Source of the DNA: Sulfuritalea sp.
Lineage (GTDB): Bacteria > Pseudomonadota > Gammaproteobacteria > Burkholderiales > Methylophilaceae
Length of the DNA stretch: 44,297 nucleotides
Assembly: GCA_021738125.1 (NCBI GenBank)
Contig: JAIPCR010000007.1
Coordinates: 1-44,297, forward strand
Direction: 5' to 3'
The notes below the pieces were generated by a model. It made no database searches. It worked only from the letters and a program-made list of their open reading frames with translations, and was not told the origin of the DNA. Below, piece after piece: positions 16,154 through 24,908 of this stretch (positions within the stretch are counted from its first letter, which is position 1; every line of letters begins with the position of its first letter). A program made the position numbers and the translations under genes.

Positions 16154-17356
16154 ATGCAGCTTTATGATATGCCAGATGCACGAGGACATTTTGGGCAATA
16201 TGGTGGAACGTTTGTTGCGGAGACCTTGGTTGAAGCGCTAGAAGAATTACGGGTGATGTACGAGAAATATCGGCATGACCCAGTGTTTTTAGCAGAGTAC
16301 GCCTATGATTTAAAACATTTCGTCGGTAGACCCAGCCCAATTTATCACGCCAAGCGATTATCCGATAAAGTGGGTGGCGCGCAGATTTATCTCAAGCGTG
16401 AAGACCTGAATCATACAGGTGCTCATAAAATCAACAACACGATAGGACAAGCACTTCTTGCTAAGCGCATGGGCAAGCCGCGCGTGATTGCTGAAACTGG
16501 GGCAGGGCAACATGGTGTTGCCACAGCAACGATTGCTGCGCGATTAGGTTTAGAGTGCGTGGTTTATATGGGTAGCGAAGATGTTAAGCGTCAAGCGCCT
16601 AATGTGTTTAGGATGAAGTTATTGGGTGCAACGGTTGTTCCAGTTGAAAGCGGCTCTAAAACGCTAAAAGATGCACTGAATGAAGCTATGCGCGATTGGG
16701 TGACTAATGTTCACAACACTTTTTATATTATTGGCACAGTTGCTGGTCCGCATCCATATCCTATGATGGTGCGTGATTTTCAAGCAGTTATTGGTGTGGA
16801 ATCCAAAGTTCAAATGCTAGAAATGGTTGGCCGTCAGCCTGATGCAGTCGTTGCTTGTGTCGGTGGTGGTTCGAATGCTATGGGTATTTTTTATCCTTAT
16901 ATCGACGTGCCAAATGTACGTTTGATTGGTGTGGAAGCTGCCGGATTAGGCATGGAAACTGGTCAACATGCAGCACCACTAACTGCGAATAGCCCAGTGG
17001 GCGTGTTGCATGGCAATCGCACCTATTTGATGCAAGATAACGATGGCAATATTATTGAAACACATTCAATATCGGCTGGTTTAGACTATCCAGGCGTAGG
17101 CCCTGAGCATGCTTGGTTGAAAGATATTAAGCGCGCAGAATATGTAGCCGTTACTGATGATGATGCAATGGCGGCTTTTCATAACTTATGTCGCACGGAA
17201 GGTATAATTCCGGCCTTGGAATCCAGTCACGCCTTAGCTTACGCAGAAAAGTTAGCTAAAACGATGAGCAAAGACCAAGTTATTTTAGTGAATCTGTCCG
17301 GACGCGGTGATAAAGATATTAATACCGTGGCTAAACTGGCTAACATCACTTTATAA
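16154..17356 (+). CDS. trpB: Tryptophan synthase beta chain
   Basis: TrpB, 400 residues (E. coli 397). It joins indole, delivered through a tunnel from TrpA, with L-serine to make tryptophan, using PLP. The PLP lysine is Lys92 in [20 protein letters not shown], the phosphate-binding GGGSNAMG (residues about 236-243), and LSGRGDKD near the C-terminus are all present. A GGGGAAG Shine-Dalgarno sequence precedes the ATG. trpF is upstream and trpA downstream (66 bp), so these three make one tryptophan cluster; trpEGDC are not in the window. Confidence 0.97.
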   Translation: MQLYDMPDARGHFGQYGGTFVAETLVEALEELRVMYEKYRHDPVFLAEYAYDLKHFVGRPSPIYHAKRLSDKVGGAQIYLKREDLNHTGAHKINNTIGQALLAKRMGKPRVIAETGAGQHGVATATIAARLGLECVVYMGSEDVKRQAPNVFRMKLLGATVVPVESGSKTLKDALNEAMRDWVTNVHNTFYIIGTVAGPHPYPMMVRDFQAVIGVESKVQMLEMVGRQPDAVVACVGGGSNAMGIFYPYIDVPNVRLIGVEAAGLGMETGQHAAPLTANSPVGVLHGNRTYLMQDNDGNIIETHSISAGLDYPGVGPEHAWLKDIKRAEYVAVTDDDAMAAFHNLCRTEGIIPALESSHALAYAEKLAKTMSKDQVILVNLSGRGDKDINTVAKLANITL

Positions 17357-17422
17357 AATTTAAGTACTTTTGCTGTAAGCCATCCAACTTTTTAAAAATT
17401 ATAAGTACAATTAAACTCAACT

Positions 17423-18223
17423 ATGTCTAGAATTCAATCAGTTTTTTCAACGCTTAAGCAACAAGGCAAGACAGCTTTAATCCCATATATTACCGCTGGT
17501 GACCCTCACCCCAAGTTTACTGTAAGTTTGATGCATACTTTGGTAGAACATGGTGCTGACATGATTGAGCTAGGCGTGCCATTTTCTGATCCTATGGCGG
17601 ATGGACCGGTCATTCAACGGGCAAGTGAGCGTGCTTTGATGCATAAAGTTGGTTTAACTGCAGTGCTTGAAATGGTTAAAACATTTCGTGAAACTGATCA
17701 AGCCACGCCTATTATATTAATGGGCTATGCTAATCCTATAGAAGCGATTGGCGCTGTTGCATTTGCAGATCGTGCTAAGGCTGCTGATGTTGATGGCGTC
17801 ATTACAGTAGATTATCCACCGGAAGAATGTGGTGGATTTGTCAAAGAGCTACGTGCCCATGATATTGATCCAGTATTTTTATTGTCGCCGACTACCGAAC
17901 CTAAGCGCGTAGAATTAATTGTGAATCAGGCAAGTGGGTTTGTTTATTATGTTTCGCTTAAAGGTGTTACGGGTGCCGCTAATTTAGATATTGTTGAAGT
18001 GGCATCGCGCGTTGCTTCTATCCGTCAGCAAACGAGTTTACCCGTTGGTGTTGGTTTTGGTATTCGCGATGCAGCTACTGCGAAAGCTACCGCCGCTATA
18101 GCTGATGCCGTGGTGGTTGGTAGTCGCATGGTATTGGCGATTGAAGCGTCTAATGAGACTAACTTATTAAGTAATGTCGCTACATTAATGGCTGAATTAA
18201 AAGCAGCAGTTGATGCTGCTTAA
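17423..18223 (+). CDS. trpA: Tryptophan synthase alpha chain
   Basis: TrpA, 266 residues, TIM-barrel. It cleaves indole-3-glycerol phosphate to indole and glyceraldehyde 3-phosphate, and passes indole to TrpB. The catalytic residues are Glu49 and Asp60 in [27 protein letters not shown] and [12 protein letters not shown] (phosphate loop) are diagnostic. No good Shine-Dalgarno sequence is seen before the ATG, but the start [12 protein letters not shown] is usual for the family. accD follows after 31 bp, a neighbour arrangement widely seen in betaproteobacteria. Confidence 0.97.
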   Translation: MSRIQSVFSTLKQQGKTALIPYITAGDPHPKFTVSLMHTLVEHGADMIELGVPFSDPMADGPVIQRASERALMHKVGLTAVLEMVKTFRETDQATPIILMGYANPIEAIGAVAFADRAKAADVDGVITVDYPPEECGGFVKELRAHDIDPVFLLSPTTEPKRVELIVNQASGFVYYVSLKGVTGAANLDIVEVASRVASIRQQTSLPVGVGFGIRDAATAKATAAIADAVVVGSRMVLAIEASNETNLLSNVATLMAELKAAVDAA

Positions 18224-18254
18224 TGACTAAGAATGTGCTGAAAAGGAAAATTAG

Positions 18255-19118
18255 ATGAGTTGGTTAAATAAATTACCGCAAAAAATTAAGCGTGTAGTAG
18301 GCCGTGATAAGAAAACGGTACCTGAGGGTCTGTGGAGTAAATGCCCATCATGCCAGTCGGTTCTTTATAAAAAAGATCTTGAAGATAATGCTGAGGTTTG
18401 TCCAAAATGCGCTTATCACAATCGGATTAGTGCGCGTGAGCGTATCGCATTATTACTAGATCTTGAAGGCCAGTTTGAAGTTGGCGCTACAGTACAACCT
18501 ATTGATCCATTGAAATTTAAAGATAGTAAAAGTTATTTGGAGCGGATTAATGAATCTCAACATGCGGTCGGTGAAAAAGACGCCCTGATTGTTGTGCAGG
18601 GCAGTCTGAAATCAATTCCGGTAGTCGTTGCCGCATTTGAATTTAAGTTTATGGGCGGCTCAATGGGCTCTGTCGTAGGTGAGCGTTTTGCCCGAGGGGT
18701 GCAAACAGCGATTGATAATAAAATGGCTTTTATTTGTGTCTCTGCTAGCGGTGGCGCACGTATGCAAGAAGGTTTGCTTTCTTTGATGCAGATGGCAAAA
18801 ACAAGTGCCGCACTTACACAGTTAAGTAAAGCGGGCTTACCTTTTATTTCAGTATTAACTGACCCCACTATGGGCGGAGTGTCTGCTAGTTTTGCTATGC
18901 TAGGTGATGTCATTGTTGCTGAGCCTCAAGCCTTGATTGGTTTTGCTGGGCCTCGTGTAATTGAGCAAACGGTACGCGAAACCTTACCAGATGGTTTTCA
19001 GCGTGCAGAATTTTTGTTGGAACATGGCGCCATTGACTTAATTATTGATCGTCGTGAAATGCGTAATCGTCTAGCATCAATTTTGGCTAATTTAATGCGC
19101 TTACCCGCAGCGGCTTAA
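18255..19118 (+). CDS. accD: Acetyl-CoA carboxylase carboxyltransferase subunit beta
   Basis: AccD, 287 residues. With AccA it moves the carboxyl group from biotin-carried BCCP to acetyl-CoA, making malonyl-CoA for fatty acid synthesis. The N-terminal zinc ribbon is visible: Cys30, Cys33, Cys49 and Cys52 (CPSC and CPKC). The crotonase-like body has [15 protein letters not shown] (residues about 133-147), [11 protein letters not shown] and [19 protein letters not shown] precedes the ATG. The next gene, folC, follows in the same reading frame after the accD stop, with a 39-bp gap to its proposed start. Confidence 0.97.
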   Translation: MSWLNKLPQKIKRVVGRDKKTVPEGLWSKCPSCQSVLYKKDLEDNAEVCPKCAYHNRISARERIALLLDLEGQFEVGATVQPIDPLKFKDSKSYLERINESQHAVGEKDALIVVQGSLKSIPVVVAAFEFKFMGGSMGSVVGERFARGVQTAIDNKMAFICVSASGGARMQEGLLSLMQMAKTSAALTQLSKAGLPFISVLTDPTMGGVSASFAMLGDVIVAEPQALIGFAGPRVIEQTVRETLPDGFQRAEFLLEHGAIDLIIDRREMRNRLASILANLMRLPAAA

Positions 19119-19145
19119 TTTACCTTTTCATTATTCGCGATTTTT

Positions 19146-19160
19146 AGAGGATTTACTATT
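19146..19160 (+). promoter_or_regulatory. Ribosome binding site that defines a probable ATT start for folC
   Basis: AGAGGA (19146-19151) is followed 6 nt later by ATT at 19158-19160 in the folC frame. There is no in-frame ATG, GTG or TTG between the accD stop at 19116-19118 and the ATG at 19251, yet the conserved FolC N-terminus is encoded in that interval. Confidence 0.6.
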
Positions 19161-20516
19161 TCTAAAAGTGTCGCTTCAGAAGGTTTAGCCACTAAAGATT
19201 TAACCTCGTGGTTAAGTTATATTGAAGGACTGCATCCTAAATCGATTGCCATGGGTTTAGACCGCGTCAAGCTTATGATAGATAGGCTGCGGTTAGACCC
19301 AAAATTCCCTATAGTTACTGTTGCAGGTACGAACGGCAAAGGCTCTACCTGTGCCATGCTGGAGAAAATATATCAGCAGGCCGGTTATCACGTTGGCTGT
19401 TATTCCTCGCCACATCTGGTGCGATATAACGAGCGTGTGCGCGTTGATGGTTATGAAGTCAGCGATAATGATCTTTGTGCAGCCTTTAAGGCCGTAGATG
19501 CGGCTAGACTAATGAACGAGGCGCCAATCCCACTGACGTATTTCGAAGTAGGGACATTGGCTGCGATGTGGCATTTCGTGCAAATTGGTGTTGATGTAGC
19601 TATTTTAGAGGTAGGTTTAGGCGGGCGGTTAGATGCAGTCAATGCATTTGAACCTAGCTGTGCAGTTGTTACTAGCGTTGATTTAGATCACCAAGAGTTT
19701 CTAGGTAATACACGTGAAAGTATAGGGTTTGAAAAAGCAGGCATTTATAGATCATCGATATCTGCTATATGTGGAGATGCAAATCCGCCTGCTAGTTTAG
19801 TTGCCTATGCACATGAAATTCATGCAGACCTTATGTGCTTACATAGAGATTTTGATTTCCTATTAAGCGCTAATGATTGGCAATATACAGCATATGGTAA
19901 AACGCTTCATTCACTGCCATTGCCTGCTTTGCAGGGGAAATACCAACTTAACAATGCTGCCTGCGCGATTGCAGCTATTACATCGTTGCAATCTAGATTG
20001 CCTGTTGACTCGACTGCAATTAAAAATGCCATGCTGCTTGTTAGTTTGGCAGGTCGTTTTCAAACGCTTAGTAGATTTTCAACCACACCATATACGCCTT
20101 GGGTGATTCTGGATGTTGCTCATAATCCGCATGCCGCTAAAGCGCTAGCTGAAAATTTGCAGGCAATTAAAGCTCAGCAAACTAAAGGTCATCATGGTAG
20201 GACTTTTGCTGTCTTTGCGATGCTGGCTGATAAAGATATTAAAGGCGTCATTGAGGCGGTTAAAGATGAGATTGATGGCTGGTATGTTGCGGATATTCAT
20301 CATGTGCGAGGTGCTTTAGCAAAAGATTTAGCTGAAATTATTACGAGTGTGATACCGAATGTGAGCGTTAAAATTTTTAATAGCGCAGATTATGCCTACC
20401 AACAAGCTTGTATCGATATAGAAGCCTGTATGGAAGTGAATGATAATGATAAAATAATCGTGTTCGGGTCATTTTTTACTGTTTCAGCAATCATGCAATT
20501 CTTGTCTAATAAGTAA
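19158..20516 (+). CDS. folC: Bifunctional dihydrofolate synthase / folylpolyglutamate synthase
   Basis: FolC makes dihydrofolate from dihydropteroate and glutamate, then adds glutamates to folates (ATP-dependent, Mur-ligase family). The P-loop VAGTNGKGST, the SPHLVRYNERVRVDG segment, LEVGLGGRLDAVN, DLDHQEFLG and LDVAHNPHA are all present. The first ATG in frame (19251) begins at MGLDRV and would remove the conserved SWLSYIEGLHPKSI helix that FolC proteins carry at their N-terminus; this helix is encoded just upstream, in frame, with no standard start codon. ATT at 19158, behind AGAGGA, gives 452 residues and restores it. ATT initiation is known for infC. A CTG at 19230 is a weaker alternative. 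folC is a neighbour of accD and a SPOR gene, the usual context. Confidence 0.88.
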   Translation: MSKSVASEGLATKDLTSWLSYIEGLHPKSIAMGLDRVKLMIDRLRLDPKFPIVTVAGTNGKGSTCAMLEKIYQQAGYHVGCYSSPHLVRYNERVRVDGYEVSDNDLCAAFKAVDAARLMNEAPIPLTYFEVGTLAAMWHFVQIGVDVAILEVGLGGRLDAVNAFEPSCAVVTSVDLDHQEFLGNTRESIGFEKAGIYRSSISAICGDANPPASLVAYAHEIHADLMCLHRDFDFLLSANDWQYTAYGKTLHSLPLPALQGKYQLNNAACAIAAITSLQSRLPVDSTAIKNAMLLVSLAGRFQTLSRFSTTPYTPWVILDVAHNPHAAKALAENLQAIKAQQTKGHHGRTFAVFAMLADKDIKGVIEAVKDEIDGWYVADIHHVRGALAKDLAEIITSVIPNVSVKIFNSADYAYQQACIDIEACMEVNDNDKIIVFGSFFTVSAIMQFLSNK

Positions 20517-20565
20517 TGCGAGCGTAAGCTAGTGATTCAAAAATCAATTTTTAAGGAAAGCAGTA

Positions 20566-21261
20566 ATGCCACCTGAATTACCAAATGATCAAGAATTAAG
20601 TTTAAAAAAACGCGCTCGTCGACGTTTAGTTGGCGCCATAGCACTCGTTTTACTTATGGTCATTGTTTTACCCATGATTTTGCAGGATCGCTCAGCTTTA
20701 GCACCGCAAACCCCTATTAAAATTACCATGCCTGACGTGCCTAGCCCTACTGTTGCCACTAATGTTGTTAGTCAGTCTGAAGTGTTGCCCAGTGATTCAG
20801 CGCAAGTGCCAGAAATACCAGCGGTAGTTGAGGAGGCTAGCCCACCAAATGCAATGCTAGATAAGCCATCAGATGTTGCTAAGGAAAGCACTGTAAAAAA
20901 TGATGAGAGCAAAAAAGTGCTTGCAAAGACTGAGGTGAAGCCGGAGGTCAAAGATGTTGCAACAAAGCCGCCTGAGGTAGCCTTAGATGAATCTAAGATA
21001 GAACCAACTAAAGCCCCATCAAAAAATAGCGATAGTTTTTCAATACAGATAGGCGTTTATTCGGATGCTGCGAATGTTAAGCAATTGCAAAATAAGTTAA
21101 AAGCATTGGGCTATGTATCCTATACTGAAAAAATGACTACAGATAAAGGTGAGAAAATTCGATTAAGGGCAGGGCATTACAATTCTCGTCAAGCTGCTAG
21201 TGAAGCTTTGGTTAAACTGCAAAAAGATGGTGTATCAGGTATCGTTATCAGTCATGAATAA
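20566..21261 (+). CDS. SPOR domain-containing cell-division-type protein
   Basis: Protein of 231 residues resembling DedD. A short basic cytoplasmic start (KKRARRRL) leads into one transmembrane helix (residues about 26-43, LVGAIALVLLMVIVLPMIL). A long Pro/Glu/Lys-rich periplasmic linker (about 45-155) follows, then a SPOR domain (about 158-231: SFSIQIGVYSDAANVKQLQ to the end). SPOR domains bind peptidoglycan strands stripped of peptides at the division septum. The position between folC and cvpA is the classic dedD place. AAGGAAAG precedes the ATG. Confidence 0.9.
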   Translation: MPPELPNDQELSLKKRARRRLVGAIALVLLMVIVLPMILQDRSALAPQTPIKITMPDVPSPTVATNVVSQSEVLPSDSAQVPEIPAVVEEASPPNAMLDKPSDVAKESTVKNDESKKVLAKTEVKPEVKDVATKPPEVALDESKIEPTKAPSKNSDSFSIQIGVYSDAANVKQLQNKLKALGYVSYTEKMTTDKGEKIRLRAGHYNSRQAASEALVKLQKDGVSGIVISHE

Positions 21262-21303
21262 CGCTGCTTAATTGACTAGAATAAAGTTTAAAATAAACGT
21301 CAC

Positions 21304-21795
21304 ATGACCATTTTTGATTATTTAGTATTGGCTATTATTGGACTTTCTATCATATTAAGTGTGATGCGTGGTTTATTAATTGAAGCGTTGTCTATCGTCG
21401 GTTGGGTGGCGGCTTTTTTTGTAGCAAAAACCTACTCCAGTCAACTTGTACCAATGATGCCAGTTGATATACCTACTGAGTCTTTACGTATTTTAGCTGC
21501 ATTTTTAGTGGTATTTTTTGCTACATTATTGATTACTAGTTTATTGGCCATCGCACTCTCTGCAGTGTTTAAGAAGATTGGTTTGGGCTGGCTAAATCGC
21601 GTGTTAGGTGCTGTTTTTGGTTTGACGCGTGGCGTGTTAATTGTTTGTATTCTGGTATTCTTAGCAGGGCTGACTAGCCTGCCTCAAGATGAGCGGTGGC
21701 GAAATGCAATGTTTAGTGCGCCTATTGAGGCCTTGGTTACTAGCTTGTTGCCTTGGGTGCCAGACAATATTACGCAGTACGTGAAGTATGATTGA
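21304..21795 (+). CDS. cvpA: CvpA family inner-membrane protein
   Basis: CvpA, 163 residues (E. coli 162), with four predicted transmembrane helices: about 4-21, 27-45, 62-88 and 101-121. The motifs VLAIIGLSIILSVMRGLLIEA and GLGWLNRVLGAVFGLTRGVL are characteristic. In E. coli the gene is needed for colicin V production and bile or envelope stress tolerance; the mechanism is not settled. It lies just ahead of purF, as in most proteobacteria, with a 62-bp gap. Confidence 0.93.
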   Translation: MTIFDYLVLAIIGLSIILSVMRGLLIEALSIVGWVAAFFVAKTYSSQLVPMMPVDIPTESLRILAAFLVVFFATLLITSLLAIALSAVFKKIGLGWLNRVLGAVFGLTRGVLIVCILVFLAGLTSLPQDERWRNAMFSAPIEALVTSLLPWVPDNITQYVKYD

Positions 21796-21857
21796 TTTTG
21801 TATCAATACCCAGCAGAAATATTTACATTATAGAATTCATTACTTAAGGCTTTATTC

Positions 21858-23396
21858 ATGTGTGGAATTATAGGCATTGTTGGTAAAAATCCAGTTAACC
21901 AATTGTTGTATGATGGTTTGTTGGTGTTGCAACATCGTGGGCAAGATGCTGCAGGGATTGTGACAACCGACGGCAATACATTTTTTATGCATAAAAATAA
22001 CGGCCTGGTTAAAGATGTTTTTCAAACGCGCCATATGCGTAGCTTGATTGGTAATGTCGGTATTGGGCATGTACGTTATCCTACCGCAGGGTCATCCAGT
22101 GCAGCAGAAGCGCAACCTTTTTACGTCAACTCACCGTTTGGAATTGTACTTGGGCACAACGGCAATTTGACTAATTCAGAGCAATTGAAATCTGAGATGT
22201 TTCGCCAGGATTTGCGTCACATTAATACTAATTCTGACTCAGAGGTGTTGCTTAATGTTTTAGCACATGAAATTGAGCAAACTTCACGCAATGCAGTATT
22301 GAATACGGATATGACATTTGACGCTGTGGCTGGTGTGCATAGGCGTTGTAAAGGTGCTTATGCGGTAGTAGCTATGATTGCTAATTTTGGCTTACTGGCG
22401 TTTCGCGACCCGAATGGCATACGCCCATTGGTGATTGGTAAAGCTAATACAGATAAAGGCATAGAATATATTGTTGCCTCAGAAAGCGTTGCGCTTGATG
22501 TGCTGGGCTTTACCTTAATTCGTGATGTAGAGCCGGGCGAAGCAATTTTTATTGATTTGAATGGTAATTTTTATAGTCGTCAATGTGCAGAAAATCCTAA
22601 ATTAAACCCATGTATTTTTGAGTATGTTTATTTGGCTCGCCCTGACTCGGTGATAGATGATGTATCTGTTTATCAAACTCGGTTAGATATGGGTAAAAGC
22701 TTGGCTGAAAAAATTAAGCGTGAATGGCCAGATAAAAAAATCGATGTGGTGATACCCATTCCTGATACTAGTCGCCCAAGTGCCCTGCAGGTAGGTATTG
22801 CATTAGGCTTAGATTATCGAGAAGGGTTTATTAAAAATCGGTACATAGGCCGTACTTTTATTATGCCTGGACAAGCATTGCGTAAAAAATCCGTTCGACA
22901 AAAGCTTAATCCGATAGGCATAGAATTTAAAGGTAAAAATGTTTTGCTTGTGGATGATTCGATTGTACGTGGCACGACATCTCAGCAAATTGTGCAAATG
23001 GCGCGCGATGCAGGCGCGAACAAAGTCTACTTTGCCTCTGCAGCTCCGCCGGTCAGATTTCCCAACGTTTATGGTATTGATATGCCTAGCCGTGATGAGT
23101 TGTTAGCGACGGGCAGAACGGATGAGGAGATTTGCCAAGAAATAGGTGCAGATGCGCTCATTTATCAAGATTTAGATGCATTGGTGAAAGGGGTTAAGCT
23201 CAATAACCCAAAAATTCAAGATTTTGATTGCTCATGTTTTGATGGTCAATATGTTACAGGTGATATTAGTCAAGCTTATTTGGCGAATATTGAGGCTGCA
23301 CGTGGTGATGTAAATAAAAAGCAAAAACCTTCAAACGCTAGCACGCAAATTGATTTAAATTTAATTGATAACTTTGAAGAAGAAGTTGTGGAATAA
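21858..23396 (+). CDS. purF: Amidophosphoribosyltransferase
   Basis: PurF, 512 residues (E. coli 505). It makes 5-phosphoribosylamine from PRPP and glutamine, the committed step of purine synthesis. After Met removal the N-terminal Cys2 (MCGIIGIVG) is the glutaminase nucleophile. The glutaminase domain covers about residues 2-235, with [11 protein letters not shown] and HNGNLTN. The phosphoribosyltransferase domain has the PRPP loop [14 protein letters not shown] (about 361-374). The C-terminus has a 20-residue extra tail rich in Asn/Asp/Glu. A terminator lies between purF and metZ. Confidence 0.97.
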   Translation: MCGIIGIVGKNPVNQLLYDGLLVLQHRGQDAAGIVTTDGNTFFMHKNNGLVKDVFQTRHMRSLIGNVGIGHVRYPTAGSSSAAEAQPFYVNSPFGIVLGHNGNLTNSEQLKSEMFRQDLRHINTNSDSEVLLNVLAHEIEQTSRNAVLNTDMTFDAVAGVHRRCKGAYAVVAMIANFGLLAFRDPNGIRPLVIGKANTDKGIEYIVASESVALDVLGFTLIRDVEPGEAIFIDLNGNFYSRQCAENPKLNPCIFEYVYLARPDSVIDDVSVYQTRLDMGKSLAEKIKREWPDKKIDVVIPIPDTSRPSALQVGIALGLDYREGFIKNRYIGRTFIMPGQALRKKSVRQKLNPIGIEFKGKNVLLVDDSIVRGTTSQQIVQMARDAGANKVYFASAAPPVRFPNVYGIDMPSRDELLATGRTDEEICQEIGADALIYQDLDALVKGVKLNNPKIQDFDCSCFDGQYVTGDISQAYLANIEAARGDVNKKQKPSNASTQIDLNLIDNFEEEVVE

Positions 23397-23525
23397 GCAC
23401 TACCATCTTGACGTTTAAGTAAGTTAGGCATAACATGAAATTGCGCTGATTTGAGTGACTTAACTTAAATAAAGTCTTACTCAGCTTGCGGGCGCATTAT
23501 AAATACAGCTAAAGCGAGTTAAAAG

Positions 23526-23562
23526 AACCCGTTTTGGCTACAATTGCTTAAACGGGTTTTTT
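23526..23562 (+). terminator. Rho-independent terminator between purF and metZ
   Basis: Arms AACCCGTTT (23526-23534) and AAACGGGTT (23550-23558) form a 9-bp stem with a 15-nt loop, followed by a T run. It ends 25 bp before the metZ start, so metZ either has its own promoter inside the spacer or is partly attenuated. Otherwise the 191-bp gap shows nothing clear. Confidence 0.8.
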
Positions 23563-23587
23563 AACGCCTAGATAACATGAGAATACT

Positions 23588-24775
23588 ATGACTAAACATC
23601 TATATCACCCTGAAACATTATCGGTACGTGCTGGTAGTGAAATGACTGAATTTGGTGAAAATTCTGAAGCCTTATTTCTGAATTCTAGCTTTAGATTTAA
23701 TAGCGCTGCGCAAGCTGCAGCACGCTTTGGGGGTAGTGAGCCAGGAAATATATACTCACGCTTCACCAATCCGACCGTGACCATGTTCCAAAATAAACTT
23801 GCTGCTTTGGAAGGTGCAGAGCAATGTGTCGCTACATCGACTGGTATGTCTGCCATATTAGCTTGCGTCATGGCGTTATGCAGCACGGGTGATCATATCG
23901 TGGCATCGCGCAGTATCTTTGGGACGAGCGTGCAGCTTTTTAGCAATATTCTCGCTAGATGGGGTTTAAATGTCACATTTGTTTCACTCACCAATCCTGA
24001 AGAATGGCAATTAGCTGTCACGGCAAGGACTAAATTATTTTTTGTAGAAACGCCTTCGAATCCGCTGACTGAAGTTTGCGACATTAAAGTGTTGGCAGGT
24101 ATTGCTCATCAGGCAGGCGCCTACCTAGTCGTGGATAATTGCTTTTGTACACCGGCCATTCAGCAACCATTAGCCTTGGGGGCTGATATCGTTATTCATT
24201 CTGCGACTAAATATATAGATGGCCAAGGTCGTTGTCTGGGTGGTGCGGTGCTTGGTTCCAAAGTGTTAATGGAACCAGTTTACGGTTTTTTACGAACTGC
24301 TGGCGTCACTATGAGCGCATTTAATGCTTGGGTATTTTTGAAAGGTTTGGAGACATTGTATATCCGGATGGATGCGCATGCTCGCAACGCAAAAGCTTTG
24401 GCCGTATGGCTGGAGTCGCAGACAGGTGTGTCTCGAGTTTACTATCCGGGATTGGTGTCTCATCCTCAACATGCGCTGGCGATGCAACAACAAACGAGCG
24501 GCGGTGGCATTGTCAGTTTTGAAGTTAAGCCTAAAGCTGGTCAAACAGCGCAGGAAGCTGTCTGGGCGTTGATTGATGCCACTCGATTAATTTCAATTAC
24601 CGCAAATTTAGGGGATGCAAAAAGTACGATTACGCACCCGGCTACGACGACGCATAGTCGCGTAACCGCTGAAGCGCGATTAGCAGCCGGAATTACTGAT
24701 GGATTGGTTAGGATTGCTGTGGGTCTAGAGCATGTAGATGATTTAAAAGCTGACTTATCATTATTAAAAAACTAA
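23588..24775 (+). CDS. metZ: O-succinylhomoserine sulfhydrylase
   Basis: MetZ, 395 residues, a PLP enzyme of the Cys/Met metabolism family. It uses sulfide and O-succinylhomoserine to give homocysteine, by-passing cystathionine. The PLP lysine is Lys208 in HSATKYIDGQGRCLGG. YSRFTNPTV near residue 56 and VVDNCFCTP near 181 are the typical PLP- and substrate-binding segments. LNSSFRFNSAAQAAARFGG (about 31-49) and GNIYSRF are typical of MetZ rather than MetB. The purF-metZ neighbour relation is conserved in pseudomonads and betaproteobacteria. Confidence 0.93.
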   Translation: MTKHLYHPETLSVRAGSEMTEFGENSEALFLNSSFRFNSAAQAAARFGGSEPGNIYSRFTNPTVTMFQNKLAALEGAEQCVATSTGMSAILACVMALCSTGDHIVASRSIFGTSVQLFSNILARWGLNVTFVSLTNPEEWQLAVTARTKLFFVETPSNPLTEVCDIKVLAGIAHQAGAYLVVDNCFCTPAIQQPLALGADIVIHSATKYIDGQGRCLGGAVLGSKVLMEPVYGFLRTAGVTMSAFNAWVFLKGLETLYIRMDAHARNAKALAVWLESQTGVSRVYYPGLVSHPQHALAMQQQTSGGGIVSFEVKPKAGQTAQEAVWALIDATRLISITANLGDAKSTITHPATTTHSRVTAEARLAAGITDGLVRIAVGLEHVDDLKADLSLLKN

Positions 24776-24908
24776 TGCTATAAATGGCTAGTAACTTAGG
24801 TTAAGTAAACAACTATAAGCATGGTTAAATCAATGTTAGCGCTACTAACTTGAGCCTAATCCATGCTAAAATCCAGCTATACAAAAACAACTAAAAGTCA
24901 GTTTAAAT

